A stretch of 64,000 nucleotides of DNA from Dillenia suffruticosa. Its lineage: Eukaryota > Streptophyta > Magnoliopsida > Dilleniales > Dilleniaceae. The position numbers and the translations under genes are program-made. Positions 22,880-36,300 of this stretch are shown here, one piece after another. The stretch spans positions 203,501 to 267,500 of the forward strand of contig JAVTVX010000026.1 in NCBI GenBank assembly GCA_033439265.1, given 5' to 3'. Numbering within the stretch: position 1 is the first letter of the stretch; the number at the start of each line of letters is the position of its first letter. The notes below the pieces were generated by a model. The model saw only the letters and a list, made by a program, of their open reading frames with translations, had not been told where the DNA came from and made no database searches.

Positions 22880-25560
22880 GCGTTTTTAGGTTTTCTTTAC
22901 ACATGCCTAAACATCTCAAGCGAGACTCTCGTACCTTATTCACAATTGAAATCACTCTCAACTTAATACGTATCTATTTATTTATAATTCTATTTTTTCT
23001 AGTTTTACCATGATCTATCTAAATATTTTTCATTTCGGTTATAATCATTTTATACTCTTATTGTTATTTAATGGGCTAACACTTGACGTCGTACAATAGC
23101 ACAGGTTTTACTGTACTTCTATAAAACATTTCCTTTAAATGCAATTGTATTGTGTGATCATAAAAAATTCTAGATATCTTTCTTCATTCTATCTAATTCG
23201 TTTGAATCTTATAATTTACATTTTCGTTTATATTATCATCATTTTAAATGATAAAATTAAAATATTTAAAATATTCATTTTTTGGTATATCATTTCCTTC
23301 TAAATTAATTAATAATTTTCATTAAATGTATATCTCATATATTCAGTTTTTAACTAACTCAATGTAAATCCTTTCAATTTAAATGTGGCTCTCTATAACT
23401 CAAATTTAGTACTAATACTCTCTCATTTCATCTACCAACACTATATTATTTACAAAAATATACACTGTGATATTTCATTTTGAATATTTTTTATAATTTC
23501 ATCCATCACTATTGCAAAAAGAATAAAACTTAATGCCAAATTTTGATAAAATCCAATATTTATTGGAAAACTCTCACTTAAACTCCTATAAATTCTTATA
23601 TTAGTAATAGTTCTATCATATATATATCTTTAATAAACTTAATGTATTTCAAGAAAATCTTATTTTTTTAATAAGTGTTTACCACAATAAGTTTCTAATA
23701 ATTTTATCATATTTTTTCTACGTCAATAAATATCAATGTAACTCTCTCTTCTATATTTTAAAATGTTTCCATCAAATATCTTAACAAGTGAATTATTTCG
23801 GTAGTGGATCGCCCTAATATAAATCCAAATTGACTTTGAAACACATACATCTCCAATTTCAATATATATTCCATCACTCTCTCTCATAATTTCATTGTAT
23901 AACTCATAAGTTTAATTTCTCTATAATTAAAACAATTTGTATATTTTCTTTGTTTTTATATAGTGGTACGAGTATACTCTCCCTTTATACTTACGGCATT
24001 CTCTAGATTTGACAGATTTTGTTAAAAAGATTTGTTAATATTATTATAACAAATTCACCCAAACATTTTTACACTTCAATAAGAATGTCATCGGGTTCTA
24101 TAACTTATTATTTTTCATCATCTTTAAGACCCCTTTTACCTCATGGGGACAAATTTTACGTTTAAATTTCTTATTGATCTCTTATATAAGTATCGTGATA
24201 TTACCGATATCTCTTGTTCCTTCAACATTAAAGAAATTATCAAAATAATCATTCTATCACTTTCTTATGTTTTCATTTTTTATAAATATGCTATTGGTTT
24301 CATTTTTAATATAATTAATGTCAATTAAATCGTTTTTCTTCCTCTCCTTTAGTTTGATAATTTTGTAAATCTCTTTTTCTCTATTCTTAGTTTTAGTCTA
24401 TTGTATAATTCGTTATACATTTTACATTTTGACTTGTGAATAATTTTCTTTACATTTTTGTTTTTACACTCTTATATTTTTTAAATGTATCGCTACTTTT
24501 ATTACTTTAAAGATTCTTAAAATACTTTTGTTTGATTCATATAATAGTTTATATTTTTTCACTATACCACCATGACTTCTTATCTATTAGAGTCCAACCC
24601 CTAGATATACTAAAAACCACCCTACCTATACTCTTAATATTATTGAATATCTCTTTTCACATTATTTTTGAATTATCATTAGCAGATCAATTTATTATTT
24701 GAATTAATTTATCTATAAAAGTCGTTACTTTTTTATTTTAGATTCCACCACTTAATTCTTGATTTCATAAATGAGCGATATTTCATTTGTTTTTTAGACA
24801 CACATATATCTAAAACTAATACTCTATGTTTAGTTGTTACACTCTCCACCGGTATAATCTTATAATCTTTACAAATCACTCTATCACCCTTCCTGGTAAG
24901 AAAGAAATCTATTTGAGTGGTACTCGACTCACTTTTATATGTGACTATGTGCGACCTTTTTTATTTAAAACGATATTTACGATTATCAAATCGAATGTTG
25001 TGACAAACATTAAGATATCATACCACCAAAACTAAAATTTCTATGTATGACTTCAAATCTCTCACTATTTTTTTCTACATGTCCATTTAGATTCCCCTAA
25101 TAAATAAGTTCTCTCCACTAAGTATATAAATTGTATAGATAAATTTAAATCTTCCTGAATTTGTGTTTTACTAATTACATATACACATATTTGGGACTTA
25201 TAGATACTGACTATATTGATTTCATATTCTCTATTGACCAGCTTGACATGTAAAATTTTATCTCTCTTATTTCTAATCTCCATTACATTTTTTTGTAAAT
25301 CTTTATGTACAATTATTTTTATCCCATTTTTAGTTCTATATCTACTTGTATATCAAAATTTTTGGCCATAAGTCTTTACTATTTTAGTTTTCTCCCTCAT
25401 TCACTTAGTTTCCTAGAGATATATGGTATTGATTTTTTGTATGTTCATCATCTTTTCTATCTCTCCTAACTTTCCAATTGAGGTTCATATATTCCAAGTG
25501 ATGAGATGAACCCCGTCTTTATGAACTAACTTCTTTACCCACACCTATCTATATAAATGC
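22880..25560 (-). mobile_element. RTE-type LINE, nearly full length, heavily decayed
   Basis: On the minus strand the landmarks of plant RTE LINEs appear in order, although almost every segment carries stops. The endonuclease start lies near 25520-25440, with further endonuclease text at 25370-25180. A YKSESSTTQIDFF block is near 24900. The reverse transcriptase follows with FGFILGRSTTEIIHLLRYL near 23840-23775. The catalytic FADD box is changed to FVNN near 23446-23457, followed by IVLVDEMRE. The C-terminal YRSTVKPVLLYDVKC block is near 23125-23075, and the end block NKVRESRLRCLGM near 22945-22905. Both catalytic Asp residues read Asn, so it cannot be active. The 3' end lies about 400 bp from the foldback element. 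Confidence 0.8.
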
Positions 25561-26700
25561 GAAAACCCTTGTCTATTTGATCTCACATCCAGGTGAGGAT
25601 GTGGCGTATCATTTCTTGCAATGCCCTAGAGTTCTTGTTTTTTCCCTTTATATTTGTCTCTCATTTTTTTTTGACAAGCAATTTTACATTGATTATCAAT
25701 TTACTGTAATTTTACCCGTATATTTGGGTTTGGGACCGATCATAGCGGAGTTCTTTCAAAAATAATAGATAAAACGAAATAAAAAATAATATATTTTACT
25801 GATAAAATATAATAATAGTAATAATTAGAATCTTTCAAATTTTATAGTGATATATTTTGCATTTTGCATTAACAACAACAACAACAACAACAAATTACCT
25901 CATATTTGTCTATCATTTCATGATTATTGATTTTTTTTTTTATTTCTTTTTAAAATTTCACTTGATTTATGTGTTTTGTTTTTCCTCTAGAAGGGATGGT
26001 CAGGGTCGTTTCCTTTGCCATTTTTGGCACAAGGAGAAGGAATGAGTCATAATCTATATTTAAGAGAATGAAAGACGGTGGCAGTTAAGAAAGAGAAGGG
26101 CAGTATTGATGTTGTTAGGAGAGAGATGGGTTTCGTCATGCTGAAATGGCAATTGAAAAAAATGAAATAAAAGAAGATGAGAAAATAAAAAAGAAGCAAG
26201 GAAAGTATAGGATCGGATGAGTGGCTCCCACGTAGAAATTAAACAAAACAAAGCAAAGATGATTATAGCCATATGGTAAAGAGAAAAGAAAGAATAAAGA
26301 GGGTGAGAATGAAGTAAAAGGGAATGGAGTGGGTGTTATGTTATGTTATGTTAGGTTTTTCTTGTTTCTATTGATTTATTTAATTTTTTTTTTTTTGGTC
26401 ATTTGGGTGAGGAGGGAAAATGTTACTTCATCTTTTTATAAATAAGCCAACCTTGGAAAATGCAACTAAATATTTATGAACCCCCCAAATAAAAAGGTAA
26501 GGGTGAAAGCGCCTCTCTTCCTAAATTAAAAAGCGCAGTCCCCAGTTAATAAATAATTAAAAAAAAAAAGAGAATAATAAAAGAATATCTAAAATTAAAA
26601 TTTCAATTTTAAGTTGTAGCGGTAAAAGTTGATGGAGTAAAGGATTAGGTTTTAGATAATCGGTATGTCCACGTTAAGGAGAAGGGAGAGACCTTTTGAG
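25561..26700. other. AT-rich intergenic sequence upstream of KTN80
   Basis: No gene seen. It contains an (AAC)8-type run near 25869-25892, TTATG units near 26338-26354 and several A/T runs. Promoter sequence of KTN80 probably lies in the last part, but no single TATA box is convincing. Confidence 0.45.
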
Positions 26701-26713
26701 TGAGTTCAAAGAC

Positions 26714-26714
<1 letters not shown>

Positions 26715-26760
<46 letters not shown>

Positions 26761-26815
26761 CAAGGCTGGGGAAAGAAGAAGAAGAAGACACAGGGAGAGA
26801 GAGATAGAGAGAGAG
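26715..26815 (+). repeat. (GA)n microsatellite upstream of KTN80
   Basis: Pure AG repeats at 26715-26752, then GA-rich sequence to about 26815, some 500 bases before the KTN80 start. GA tracts near plant transcription starts are known binding sites for GAGA-binding (BBR/BPC) proteins. Confidence 0.7.
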
Positions 26816-26901
26816 CGAGGCAGCCTTGCTTGTTGCCCTTTTGCCATTTTCTGAAATAGTTGTGAGTTTGTTTCTTGACATTTGTCAGTTGTATACTACA
26901 T

Positions 26902-26941
26902 TTCTTCTTCTTCTTCTTCTTCTTCTTCTTCTTCTTCTTCT
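26902..26941 (+). repeat. (TTC)n microsatellite
   Basis: About 13 TTC units in the KTN80 upstream region or 5' leader. Confidence 0.85.
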
Positions 26942-27102
26942 CTACCAATTGTTTAAGTGTATGAATTATATATATTATTTGCATCTGGCGAGGCGTCTTT
27001 CTATTAATTCTTCGATCCGGCATTGCATTTCATCTTCGTCTTCGTCTTCTTCGATTTCTGATCTGCAAACAAGAAGAAGAAGAAGAATAGGGAAAGAAGA
27101 TA

Positions 27103-27103
27103 G

Positions 27104-27187
<84 letters not shown>
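27103..27187 (+). repeat. Compound (TA)n(GA)n microsatellite in the KTN80 leader
   Basis: About nine TA units followed directly by more than thirty GA units, ending 110 bases before the KTN80 start codon, so probably inside the transcribed leader. Confidence 0.85.
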
Positions 27188-27192
<5 letters not shown>

Positions 27193-27242
27193 CAAAATGC
27201 AGTGCGGATTGGGAGATCTCGGAGTAAACTACTAAGAGTAAC

Positions 27243-27302
27243 ATGAGAACCACAATCATAGCAGGAGCTGTTGCTAGGGTTTTGTGTCGGTGCCATTCAT
27301 GA
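27243..27302 (+). other. Upstream ORF of KTN80, stop overlapping the main start
   Basis: ATG at 27243 opens 19 codons and ends with TGA at 27300-27302, overlapping the KTN80 ATG (27299-27301) as ATGA. The only other sequence between the microsatellite and the start is short, so any leader that starts upstream contains this frame. Confidence 0.5.
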
Positions 27303-30300
27303 CGACCAAACGCGCTTACAAACTCCGTATCCTTTTCTTTCAATCGGATCTCCAATCTTCCGATCTGCTTCATTTTTTTTTTTTTTTTGGGATTTTACCC
27401 GATCAATTTCTTAATGATGTGGGGCTTACCCTAATTTCTCCTTAAATTTATATTTTTTCTAAATTTTATTTTAATCAGCAAGGTTTCAACTTGGTGAGTG
27501 CATGTCGAGTTTCCTTAACATAGATTGCTTGTGAAGAGGAGTTCGTGGCGCACAGTTCGAGTGTGAATTGTCTCAAGATTGGAAGAAAGTCTTCTAGGGT
27601 TCTGGTTACAGGAGGTGAAGATCACAAAGTGAATTTGTGGGCCATTGGCAAGCCCAACGCCATACTGGTTTGTTCTCTCTCTCTCTCTCGCTCTCTCATT
27701 CCCATCTCTGTCTCGCATTCACTCCCACAATGTTACCCATCTATTGATATTTTTGGATAAATGCTTCCTAGAATGAGTAATGCATCCTATCTCTTGCCAT
27801 TAATTAAATGCCATTGTCTTTTCTTTGATTTAAATTAATTTTGATAACAAATTTGCCTTCACAGAAGGAAAAAGGAAAAAGCTCTTTCTTTTTCTTTTTT
27901 TTTTTTATGGATGATATGTAATTTTTGTGGAGAACAATGATGGGATATAAGTGCTTTGGGAACTGATTGGTGTGCTATTTGGGGTCTCTTCTTGTGTAGA
28001 GTTTATCTGGTCATACAAGTGGAATTGATTCGGTAAGTTTTGATGCTTCTGAAGTGCTGGTTGCCGCCGGAGCTGCAAGTGGTACAATCAAACTTTGGGA
28101 TTTGGAGGAGGCTAAAAGTATGTAAATGTCATTTGATTTTTATTTGCGGTTATTGTGGGTTGTTGACATTTCACATTCTTATAATGGATTGCTGTTTTCC
28201 CTACTAGTTGTCCGCACGCTTACTGGTCACAGATCCAATTGCATATCCGTTGATTTCCATCCCTTTGGAGAGTTCTTTGCCTCTGGATCGCTAGACACAA
28301 ACCTCAAAATATGGGATATTAGGAGAAAAGGATGTATCCACACATACAAGGGCCACACAAGAGGAGTCAATGCTATCAGGTTCACCCCTGATGGTCGTTG
28401 GGTTGTTTCTGGTGGAGAAGACAACACTGTAAAGGTTAGGATATTTTTTTCATCAATACTCATGTCTGACTTGTTCCTTGGTTTGTTCTGTGGGCATATC
28501 TCTATGTTGCATTCTTTGGTATTGTACTCTTCATTGGAGGATTTTATTCACGTAATTTATTATATCGATTCTACTTTGATCCTCTTGGATTCTTTCTCAC
28601 GGAATTACATTTTCTTACTAATGGATGCCAATTAAGTATTTAATTGTAGACACATGTTCAATATATAACACTTCCTGTGCCTGCATAAGTAGTTACAAAT
28701 CACAACTGGTTCAATGTTTATGGCTGCTACTGTTGGATTCGAAGGCTAGGCTAAAAATATTCAGGATAGTAGTGGTCTGTGATTAAAGCATATTGTACTC
28801 TGTCTAAATTTTTATGACAAACTTGGCTTTTTAAACAGCTTTGGGATTTGACTGCGGGAAAACTCCTGCATGATTTCAAGAGTCATGAAGGACAGGTTCA
28901 GTGTATAGATTTCCATCCGCATGAGTTTCTTTTAGCCACAGGTAAGGAGAACTTTCTGGCAGTTGCTTTATTTTTATAGTTTCTGTGTAATATAAATTAG
29001 TTTACATGCATGCAAGGTGATTCCATGTTCTCATTGCATCATGTTGTGCCCTTTAAAAATAATGTTGCATCTTGTTCCTATATCTGTGGTGCACTGAGCT
29101 AGTCAAATACTCTCCCCTGGCCCAAGAGAATGCAAGATTTCAAAATAATGTTGCATCTTATTTTCTTAATTCTTCCCCCTGCCCCCCGCTCCCCCCAACA
29201 AATTCTCTCCTCTTTCCCTTTTGCTAGTTGAGAAAAAAAAGGAAAAAAGTCCTGAAGGATGTAGATAATGAGTCTACTCTTGAGAGTTTGCATAAGATAA
29301 CCATCCAGTGAGCTAGTAAAAAAAAAAATTCAACCTCAACACTCCTGTCACAGGGGAGAGCCTAGAAACTCCTGCTTGCATCTCCAAAGCACAGATGGAG
29401 TTAATAAAGGCCTTACAGTTACTCGAAATCTCTGTGACTTAGGATCACCTGCAGGATCCTAAAAGGAGTTGGAAGAAGACTAATAGTAGTTCAAAATTGT
29501 AACCAGCTCCAAACTGTTTAGATGGGCCTAAAGCATTAGTTGAGTTACTTCTTTCCAAAGGTGAATCAATGATGGGTACGAGGGTTTGAGGTAGGTGGAA
29601 GGGATGATAGATTTATAGCCATTTCTGATGTGTTTGCTGATAATGCAAATGTTTTCCATGATGTTGAAGTCAAGCACATTCCTCCCCTTGAAAGCATGTT
29701 GTGTTGTTTCGAAGTAGTCTCGGTCAAAGTTGACCTGTCTAAAAGTGAGACTATCATGTTTAGAGATAATGTGAATGGGGTTTCGTCGATAGCAGCGGGG
29801 GTGTAGAGTGGGGAGCTTGCTTTTTTGTATTTGGGTTTGCCTCTTGGGGCAAAACTCAAAGACAAGCGAATATGGGATGCTGAGATGGAAAGGTTTGAAA
29901 GGAAGTTAGCATGGTGGAAGACCAGCTACCTGGGGGAGGAGAGGAAGACTCTCTACTACGAGGATTACCTTGTCAATTCCTCCGAGTACTTTGTTCTCTT
30001 TTCTGATTCCTTGCTCTGGTTGTTAAATGGACCAAAAAAGTATTCAAAGAAGATTTTTGTGGGGGGTAATCTAGAGAAAGGAAAGCATAGATTTGGTCTT
30101 GGGAAATGGGAAGTGGTCAAGACGTAGCTAGCTTAAGGCAGCTTGTGGGCTAGATCCTTGGTGGACTTTAACTAGGTAAGTGAGCAGAAGATCTATCATA
30201 GATATGAATATGCTTGGGAGGGAAGTGGTTGGATGGGTTGAAATTGAGGGTGTTTGACAAAGTATCTTGGCATTTTGGGATGTCTACTCGGGAAGATATA

Positions 30301-33300
30301 CAAAAGGTTGGAGCACTTCGTCCGAGGTGTCTTTTGAGACTGGAAATGGGGCAAGAATTACTTTCCTGGTTGATGCATGGTATGACCTTACTGTCAAGGA
30401 TATTTCTCCAGATTTGTTTCATATTACTATGGATAGGGATTTCCTGGTCAGCTCAATGGTTGTGGTCAACAGAGATGTCTGTTGTTGAAATTTGGAGTTT
30501 CTAAGACATGCAAATGATTGAGTATTTGAGAATTTCTATTATGTCCTATTTGAAGAGAAGGAAAATTTCCAGTTTAGGAAATGATGTGGTATTTGGGAGT
30601 ACCTTTAGGTATTTGATATCAAGCTTTTATAAAGTGTTCTAGCATGGGAGGTAGAGTTGGAGCAATTTAGGAAGACTTTTACTCGTATCAAAGTTGCTTG
30701 CTTTACTTGGAAAGTAGTGTGTGGCATGATTTTAACCAAATATAACCTACTGAGAAAAGGCATAGCTGGTGAACTGGTGTCTGTCATGTGAAAAGGATGT
30801 GGTTATGGTTGATCATCTGTTAATTTATTTTTAATGAATTCAGTGTTTATGAGAGATTGTCTTGCCCTTATTGCATATTCACTGGTCGGGTTGTATAGGT
30901 GCATTGGGCACTTATGCTCCAGGCACTCAAGGTGATGGGCCATGACTTCAAGAGGTCTCAGATGAGGTACCTTCAAAGGGGCGTTTGCCTTTTGAACCAA
31001 GGCAATGAGGTGCCAGGTGAGCACCTCACGAAAATTAGTCTTATTGAGTATGCTTTCATGGGCTACATATATATATGTAATTGATCTATACATATATCAT
31101 CATAATCAACTAATGATATAGAGCCTTGTTTACTACTTTATTTTTATGCACACACTAGCTTTCTTTTGAGTTTTATGGTACTCCCTATTAAATTTCTTGT
31201 TTTTAAATGTTGAAGAAGCATTCTAGAAGTCTCCTTGAAAATAAAATATAAGAAATGTGGAAATAGCTAAGACATGTCTAATACATGCCGTCAAAGTCTT
31301 GTATGGATTGTCATGTCTGAAAATGTGGTGGCCGCAGCATTGGTGCAACAGGGGAAACACATTGGGTAGAGAAAACTGTCAGAGCTGCTCATGCTTGGTT
31401 TCTTGCCAAAATTCTTGGATCCAAATTCCTGCAAAGCCGCTCCTAAGTGATAGCAATAGCATGAAGAAAACAATTATAGGAATCTGAGTGTTATCTCTCT
31501 TAGTTTACTTTCTGTTGAATGGCATGATTTTGCCATAATACTGAATGATTCATCCCTTGGATGTCAATACAAGATTTATTGCTTTTCATCATTGGTGAAC
31601 TTTCTGGCTTTGTTTAGCAAAGCTGTTCCATGAAAATGAACTGCACTGGTTATCTCCTTTATGAGTGCTAAGTAAACCTAATCTAATCATCAGAAAGATG
31701 TTCCCAAACAAAAAATTATTAGGAAGATTGTATTAACTATTATCAAGATCAAATCAAAAGCACTGAGATCCAAGACCTTCAAAACCTTGATCTTAGCATT
31801 CTTGGTGATACTCCAGCAGTCGTGTAAAAGTAGTAGGATTACTTTACTTCTCTACTAAAAATGATCAAATGATGCCAGACCATGATATTTTGAGGTCCTT
31901 GGAAAGCTTAGTTAGTGGCCCAAGAGGGAGCAAGTTGTTTCCTTGTTCTTTTTCCTTTTTGTCCCATAGTTTCTAACTTGTTATCTGGTGCTTCTGACTT
32001 TCAGTTGAGGCCTTACTTTGTATCTGCTGTTCATAATGCTCTGTTTTCCAACACAGGTTCTAATGATAGAACAGTTAAATTTTGGGACCTTGAAACCTTT
32101 GAGCTAATTGGTTCAGCTGGACCTGAGGTACTTTTTAGTTACGTTTGAGTGTAAAAAGAAGTTTGAATTGGTAATGTTGATAACCCAACCCTTCATTCCA
32201 GCCCACTGGAGTCCGATGTATGACTTTTAATCCTGATGGAAGAACTCTACTCTGTGGGTTGCATGAAAGTTTGAAGGTAAGCTAATCGTTGCAAGTGACA
32301 TTTTTCATGTTTTCTGCTGTTGGTTTTGCTAACAGTTTTTGGATCTCTATATAGGTTTTTTCATGGGAACCAATACGTTGCCATGATGCCGTGGATGTTG
32401 GGTGGTCTAGATTATCCGATCTTAATATCCACGAGGGAAAGCTTCTTGGATGTTCTTATAATCAAAGTTGTGTTGGAGTTTGGGTTGTAGACATCACGGT
32501 ATTATCTTTGCTTATACCTGTGATTTGCATGTTTTACTCTACCAGCCTCCTTTATCTTGTTAAAATAACTATTTGCAACCTCTTGAATCTTGCATAGCAC
32601 ATTGAGCCATACAACGTTGGTAATGCTTCTCGATTAAATGGTCATCCATCATCTAAATCAACTTCCAGCGGAAATCTGTCAATATTGTCAGAGAACACCA
32701 CAAAGACTACTTTAGGTAGGCTATCTGTGTCACAGAATTCAGATTCTCTGGTGAAGGAAACTAAAGCACTTGGAAGGCTTTCAGTTTCACAAAATGTGGA
32801 TCTTGTTAAGGAGACGAAAGTTTTGGCATGTAAGCTTGTTCTCCGATCGCAAATCCTATTTCCATGTCTTCCAATTTTCATTTTCTACCATAATTTGTTC
32901 TCTTTCTCTTCCTTTTTGATTGTATCTTTTCTAAAGTTTGGAGCTTCCTAAACTTAATTGCTGACATTTTCTCCAATATTTTGTTCTTCCAATTGGATGA
33001 AGCATCAGGAAGTGTTCCTGGAACCCCTCAAAGGGTCAACGTAAGTACTGGTGCAAAGACTAGTCTTGGCGGTTCAGTGGCAGCTCCTATTGTGACTGCT
33101 TCAAAGAGAAGTAACTTAAAGGCTCACACAACCAATCCTTCAGTCTTTAACAAGTCAGATATTGTACCTGTAATTGTTCCCAGGACTAGTGTGAGGTCAG
33201 ACCAGGCGTCTGAATCCAGAAATGAAGTTGGTGGTGTTGTTGCAAGAACCATGCCCTTCTCTTTGCAGTCAAAGGTTGCTAAAATTAAGAAACTATCAAA

Positions 33301-36300
33301 TAGCAGAGATGACTTGGAAAAGCCAGCTGTTAATGGTCAGTCTGATAATGTGGGTCCTAAAGCTGCAGAATTGACAGGAGTTGGTGATCGGATGACTTTA
33401 CCTTCTATTAAGAGCCCAACCCAAACGATTTCTGTGGTTGAAAGGACTGAGAAAGATGATCCCTTCACTGGCTCTGGGAAGAGTGATTCAAATTCAATAG
33501 TGGAGCCACCTGCTAGCTACCCACATGAAAGTTGTATGTATCCGTTATCAAAGCATATTAATATTTCTTATTCTTATGCTTGTTTTGGCCTGCTTTTTAG
33601 CATTTATTATCTCGTTATCTTTCTCTCTATTGATTGACCCATTTATTTTCTTTGGTTTGTTTGTTTTGGTGGCAAGCTGAGGAGGGAATAGATTGTTATC
33701 ATAATCACATCCTTTCATATGGTTCCATTACATTTCATAGTTTATATGCTTGTTTTGTTTTTTCATTGATAGAAGGCCATTTACACTGAATGGCGAGTGC
33801 TTTCACGCTAACTTTTATCTTATAAATCATGATTGTTATCACCAATATCTTCTCCTGCTAGTGATTAAAAATTTAAAAGCTCTAACTTGTACACCTATTG
33901 GCTTCGTTAATAAATATATTTCCTTAGATCAAATGAAACTTTCTATTCCTGCTATTCACTGTTGAGCAAATATTGGATTTTTTTTTCTTTTTCTTTTTTT
34001 CTTTATTGCTCTCATGATTACATATATGTTGTGGTAATAAGCTGAGTTTTTTATAGACTTGAAACAAACTTAAGCTTAACAATTTTATTTGTCTCCCCCA
34101 AAACTCCTTTTCCTTGATCAGTTTTATTTGGAAGGAAAAGCTTTGTGCCAAAGTTAAGGCCTTCACTCGTTCTATGGTGCTTAACATGATCATTTCTAAT
34201 GTTTTGTTCCAAAAGCGAAGACCTTCTAAAGTTATTTCTACGGATGTTTGTGTCATGTGTTACAATAATTTTGAAACCAAAGATTGCATGCTTTTGCATT
34301 GTTATATTGCACGAGAGATGTCGAATCATCTCTTTGCTGTATGTGATGATGAGTGGGTTTGTCTTAGGACTCTCTCAGTTGTTTCTCACAATATTTAGAG
34401 GTTATGGAGGGTAGGGGGATGCTCGCTTGCTTTGGCAATGTGGTTTTGGCTATTCTTTGGTGTAGCTGGAGGGTAGAATGCTAGAATATTAAGAAATGAG
34501 ACTATTGGTTCTTCTCTTCTTTATGACATGCTTGTGTTGTATCCTTCTTTGTGGCCTCATCTATCATGGGCTTATAAAGATTTAAGCATAGAGGAGTTGG
34601 ATAGGGATTTGAGAGTGGTCATTATTAGTCTATGTATTGTTCTTTTCTCATTCACACATGAGAATTTCTAATTCTTATAACTTTTGTATATTCTCTATTT
34701 TATCTAGTACAATTCTTTTTCAATCTTAAAAGAAAAAGGTTAAGCCTAACAATGAAGAGTGTCAGGGTTTTGATTATCTGATTTTTCTACATCTGCATGT
34801 CAACCTATTTCTTCGGTGGTCATACTCTTGTCACCCAAGAGTCTCCTTACTAGCTAGTTGCACTCACTTTTTCTAGTTAATAAAACTGTTGTTACCTACA
34901 ATCAAATGTCACTCATGTGATTGATATCATTTATTTACTTTAAGATACAATTGCATCAAGTGAATACAAACACACTGCACAATATAATTGCTTTCACATT
35001 GCTTGGTTGGCTTATGTTCCTGGGTGGTGGTGCTCAAGTATGTGCTGCATGTGTGTAGCTTGAGGGAAAAGCTAGGTCCTGACAAATTATCTTGCTTTAA
35101 TCTGTATGCTGAATAAATTAAAGGAAGTCCCTGTTTAAAGCAAATAGATGGAACTTATGTTCCCTTGTTTTATCCAACCTCTCTATTATTTTCTGTGTAT
35201 GGTCAATGGTTAGTCCTTGATCCAACATGTCCTTTCAGATGATAATCGAGTACATAAGACTAGCAGAGATGCATGTTATATTGAAGTTCCAAGAGGAGGT
35301 ATGCCTTCTATATGAGATTGACTTATGTTTCCAAATGGAAGAGTGTAATGTGATGACTAACATGACATTCTTTAGGTCGACGCTCGCTTGCTTCAGGTAC
35401 AAATAGTCGGGATTTATCTTTTGGTTGCGAAGGACGTATTTCTGGCAATTTGTTTGGAGCAGTTTCTACTTTTGGCACAGTCCAACTGGGTTCGGTAAGT
35501 CTAGCTTTTCTAATTTGCAAGCATTTGTTATTTGCTCATAATCTGACTTGCAGGCAATTGCTCTCATGGAAAGGAAGTTATGTACCTGCAGTCACACACA
35601 AACAATGATTATATTGTATTCATTGCACGACATGGATATACATCAAGATCATGTGTTTAAAGATATAGTGTGATGAAAATATAAAATATTGGCTAAATAT
35701 GTAAAAATAAATTCATGAATAAGTTATTACAAGTTTTTGATTTAATTTTACTTCTTCAGACCTTATCTATGCCTTCATTTTTGGTAAAAGATAGTTTTAT
35801 TTTGGGTTTTACACTAGCCTCGACTATCTTGATAGCTTCTAATTCTACAAATATATAAAACCTTTATGTTTATCCAATAACCTTTAAGTGTCAATTAAGC
35901 ATCCTACAAGTATTTAAGAAGTGTCTAGCTGGAAAATGAAGAAGAAATGTGGACATAGATGAGATGTGTCCATTGAAACTATGGTGATTATGTTTGTCAT
36001 CAATTTTCAAGCTTCTAAAATACTTCCAGTGAAACTATATGTTTGAACACTGGGGTTCCCACAATTATCATTTTCCAAGAATTTGACTTGAAGAGCTTGA
36101 GATTTCAATATTAAGCTCTTCTGCATTTGCTAATCTTAAGATGTGTAGGAGCTGTCTATATTGATTTATATTTTTCTCTTCCTCCAAGAATTGATTAAAT
36201 CTATTCTTCCTCATAGACCTTTTTGGGGGCTGCTTTACTTTTTTGCTAACAGCCCAGAGACACTAATGACCTCTTTGCGATGGGTTTTCCTTGTTCTATC

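Noticed and set aside
26975-27373. Several long open frames on both strands around 26.6-27.4 kb
   Set aside because: They are made of GA/CT, TA and TTC microsatellites, which stay open in several frames; the peptides are simple repeats of Arg-Glu, Leu-Ser or Ile-Tyr.
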